From Ciona savignyi (Eukaryota > Chordata > Ascidiacea > Phlebobranchia > Cionidae), in contig CH003412.1 in the NCBI GenBank assembly GCA_000149265.1, positions 3,609,254 through 3,673,253 of the forward strand: DNA of 64,000 nt, written 5' to 3'. Position 1 is the first letter of the stretch; each line of letters opens with the position of its first letter. Made by a program: the position numbers and the translations under genes. Under the pieces are notes generated by a model. The model was given only the letters and a program-made list of their open reading frames with translations, made no database searches and was not told where the DNA came from. Shown piece after piece: positions 60,970 through 64,000 of the stretch.

Positions 60970-62060
60970 TTTGTTTTCACCAGCAACTAAATAAAACAGA
61001 TATCTAAAATGCAAAAAAATAGTTCGGGTTTTGTCGACATCATATGTAAAAAGTAGTCCTGAATAATTCTCTTCTGCTTTGTATAAAAACTACCTTAAAC
61101 CTTAACAAAACAATTTAGGCTTATTATAAACTGTAACCAATAATACTAAATACATCGTATCAAATGAATATAAAGCTTACTAACGCTTCTAGTTTGTTAA
61201 ATACCGAGGTAGGTACTACACATCCAGGTACCAATAATAAACAAACGACTCGTCAGTGTACAATGCAGAATCGTATTTACAAAACAAAAAAATATACGTA
61301 TCGACAATCGAACAATTTTATCTTTTATCATCGATAATAGTGTATAGTTCTCTGAATCCGAACACTGCAGACACCTTGGGTAACAATTATCTTTCGCTCT
61401 TACCACTGATTGTTTTAAAACAACCGCTCACGCGATCTATTGTTAGAGAATAAAGAGAACTGCGATAACAACCTATAGTAACCTGGTCATGCTCCATGCA
61501 CACTAGAACTGACCAATGACAACTCTGGCACTTAAGAGAATATGGGCGTCTTCTGTCTACTCTCCAGGTCGTTGAACTGCTAATGTCAATACTCTTACAT
61601 AAGAAGTTACATAATTTCAATGGCTTCAGGTTAAAATTTATATAAAGTGGCGTTGGTCCAGACACATTTCCAATGGCGTTGTATGGCGCCATATGACATA
61701 CTATTTTCAGAGGTTTTATAATTCTTTACCTTTGATATCGCAGCATGACTGTAATAATTCGGTAGTAAGATGTGCACATCTTGTTCCAACGAGAAAAAAA
61801 AACAATAGGCCTACCACCTTTAGCAGTTGCAATTGCAAATACACCACACGGGATTAAACACACAAGAGATTGAATCCACATCGAATTAAACCGAACTGGG
61901 ATTAAATCGACAAGGAATTAAATCCAGACGTGTTACTCTTTTTACTTACATCAATCTGACTCTGCTTACGCTATACATTCCACTCTGCTGTTCGTTAACC
62001 GTGACCAACTACTCTCTTTTTTACATGTTTTATTGAGTGTTTAGTAAACTCAATGAACTT
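60970..62060. other. PLA2G15 5' side, no further gene seen
   Basis: Presumed promoter and 5' UTR of PLA2G15. An open frame at 61387-61692 (-) has no recognised domain and no splice support. Confidence 0.4.
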
Positions 62061-62065
62061 AATGG

Positions 62066-62400
62066 GGTAAGTTCGAATAAATTGTTGGGTTAGGACATCG
62101 ACTTTCAACCGATGGGTTACAACATTAAAACTGTATCTAACTAGTCGGCTGTGTCCTATGGCAAGGCATAATTAGATACCGGCTAAACCCACTGTATTAA
62201 TGGGTTCTACTACAACTTTTGTTTATTAAAAGACGCAGGGTTGCAGGTTGATCGGTAGCTGCCCATCTGTGTCCTTGAACAACTTGGCCGACATTGCCTG
62301 AACCCAGTGAATTATTTTGTAGCATCAAAATTAAATGAACGACTTAATCATATAAAACAAACTACAATAGCTCCGGTAACCCATTGTGCGTTTTCTTATT
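62066..62400 (+). mobile_element. Degenerate or composite SINE
   Basis: Two partial heads and one body: GACTTTCAACCGATGGGTTA and GGCTGTGTCCTATGGCAAGG, then GTTGCAGGTTGATCGG, ATTGCCTGAACCCAGTGAAT and CTACAATAGCTCCGGTAACC. Diverged. Confidence 0.6.
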
Positions 62401-62639
62401 TACGCTAATGTAGCCTAAATTGGATTTTCCAATTAATTAATTTACCCAAAAACGTTTTTAAACTTAATCCTGTAGGCCTATATGAATCGGTCGCGATAAT
62501 CATTCGGCCACAGTACCGTTTTCAAGGTTCATTATTAATTTGAATTTTCAACTTGCCGTTTGCATAAATTATGAAAATCCTTTGATTTTTGCTTCTGTAA
62601 TTCTTAACGAAGTACTATTGTTTAGTTATATGATATTGA

Positions 62640-62895
62640 TCGCCATGAATAAGAAAACGCAATGAGCGTTAACACACGGCGAATCGTCAGATCACCTTGC
62701 ACCCAGTCGGGTTGCAATGTGTTGTGTTTTGAATCAGACGTTCCTTCAATATGGTAGTGCCCATCATTCCACTAGGTTCAGGTAATGTCCGTTAAGTGCC
62801 TTGTCCAAAGACAGAACTAACTAGCAGGCGACCAATTTCGAATCCACAAACCTCCGACTGAAAGGCGAATTAATCCACCAACCTAATCGGTCGGA
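62640..62895 (-). mobile_element. tRNA-derived SINE, reverse
   Basis: It contains GCGTTAACACACGGCGAATC, TTGCAATGTGTTGTG, GTTCAGGTAATGTCCGTTAA and an AACCTAATCGGTCGGA head; moderately diverged. Confidence 0.75.
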
Positions 62896-63116
62896 AAAGG
62901 AGGTATCACGATTTTACAAGCTTGTATTAAGTGAAAAAAGTCATCTTTGGCCATTAACACGTTCTAAATGTGCTGTTATTTGTACTGCGGCGGGGTGCAA
63001 TAAAAAGGCATGTGTCTAAGGAGACCATGGACTAGCTATAGCGACCAGTTCGATTAAACCACCATTCAGTGAAAGGTGCGATACATTACAAAACCAGACT
63101 GGGTTATTAAACTTAA

Positions 63117-63404
63117 CCAACCGGTTAGTCTGGCGGTTAAGTGCGTCGCCTTTCAATCGAAAGGTTAAAGGTACGAAACTTGTCGCTAGCTAGTCGGTTG
63201 TGTCCTTGGGCAAGGCACTTAACGGACATTGCCTAAACCCAGCGGATTAATGGGTTCTACCAAATTAAAGGAACGTGTCTATCATATACAACACACTGCA
63301 ATAGCTCCGGTAACGCAACGGTGGGCGCGAGGTGATCCGACGATTGCCCGTGTGTTAACCCCCTTGGTTTTCCCATTCACGGTGATAAACATGAATATCC
63401 AATC
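63117..63404 (+). mobile_element. tRNA-derived SINE
   Basis: Near-consensus copy from ACCGGTTAGTCTGGCGGTTA to the ATGAATATCCAATCCTAT tail. Confidence 0.88.
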
Positions 63405-63527
63405 CTATCATATACAACACACTGCAATAGCTTCGGTAACCCGACGGTGGGCACGAGGTGATCTAACAATTGCCCGTGTGTTAACCCTCTTGGTTTTCCC
63501 ATTCACGCGGAATGAATATCTTATCCT
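63405..63527 (+). mobile_element. SINE 3' half, tandem to previous copy
   Basis: A second 3' half (CACACTGCAATAGCTTCGGT ... CTTATCCTA) follows the full copy directly, so the 3' half is duplicated in tandem. Confidence 0.8.
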
Positions 63528-64000
63528 AACCAAATTTAAACATATGAACTGGATTTATCGCACATGCTATAATTGTATGTGTAACGGGAACATATTTTGA
63601 AAGGGCCTAACAGATCAATTAAAAAAGTCAAATAAGGCGTTTTAAGTTTATCCATAAAACGAGTATTAACTGTACAATACAATACTGTATGTTAGGCAGC
63701 GGCCTATACTAGCACAAGAAACATAGTACATAATCAAAAAAAGTTGCAACATAAAATAAATATGATGGTGGTGTGTTACTGTAAAGGGTTATTAAAACAT
63801 GTTAATTTAATTCACGCTTTGTTGAATTATTCATTTATTTGTAATAGTGCGAACTAAAAAAAATAGACTTATCAATAATTATCATAAGACTTAAATGACG
63901 GTGGACTAAAATTCAGTTGGTTTGGTCTATGGCAGGTATGTGAGCACCTGTACAACTGTCCATTGTAAAATACCATCCAGCCTATCTACAACACCATATG
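63528..64000. other. No feature seen
   Basis: AT-rich sequence without coding exons or a recognised repeat. Confidence 0.4.

Noticed and set aside
63229-63600. 123-codon open frame, also like 55331-55516 and 38021-38257
   Set aside because: Direct translation of the SINE body (HTAIAPVTRRWARGDL); a repeat, not a protein family.

Overview
The window looks like nuclear DNA of an invertebrate chordate, most likely a sea squirt (Ciona-type tunicate). It is AT-rich with short introns (about 50-1500 bp) and animal splice signals. It has many copies of one tRNA-headed SINE that resembles the composite SINE described in Ciona, and its multi-exon genes align along their full length with vertebrate orthologues recalled from memory. 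There are two assembly gaps (29347-29446, exactly 100 N; 46606-47536, 931 N). Species is inferred, not proven. No prokaryotic, organellar, viral or CRISPR content was seen. Gene models were built by hand from GT-AG signals and reading-frame phase; no search was run.

Layout, left to right. 1-2450: fold-back repeat plus ~340-bp tandem units. 4427-6493 (+): small unrecognised membrane-anchored protein, with a SINE inserted exactly at its last 3' splice site. 7271-19995 (-): ZMYND11 chromatin reader, 19 exons, with a 52-bp minisatellite, two twin 1089-bp TTAA-flanked MITEs and other repeats in its introns. 21070-28737 (+): CLPTM1L, 14 exons, divergent from ZMYND11; intron 1 holds a MULE-like element containing a tRNA-Asp-like sequence. 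29939-36587 (-): P4HB, protein disulfide isomerase. 37774-51188 (-): SUPT16H (FACT subunit), partly hidden by the large gap. 51943-56388 (+): unrecognised 418-residue protein, divergent from SUPT16H. 56841-60969 (-): PLA2G15/LCAT-like lysosomal phospholipase. 61000-64000: SINE-rich, no convincing gene.

Most striking is P4HB. Both catalytic thioredoxin exons are duplicated in tandem: domain a has a CGHC exon and a CVHC exon, and domain a' has a CGHC exon and a CKYS exon that lacks the resolving cysteine. All duplicates have compatible splice phases. Two alternative tails are also encoded, one ending KDEL and one ending KSEL. One gene could therefore yield up to eight ER oxidoreductase isoforms with different redox chemistry and retention signals. 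I do not know of this arrangement in vertebrate P4HB.

The genes are housekeeping genes without an obvious shared pathway. Two deal with ER or secretory work (P4HB, CLPTM1L), two with chromatin (ZMYND11, SUPT16H), and one with lysosomal lipid.
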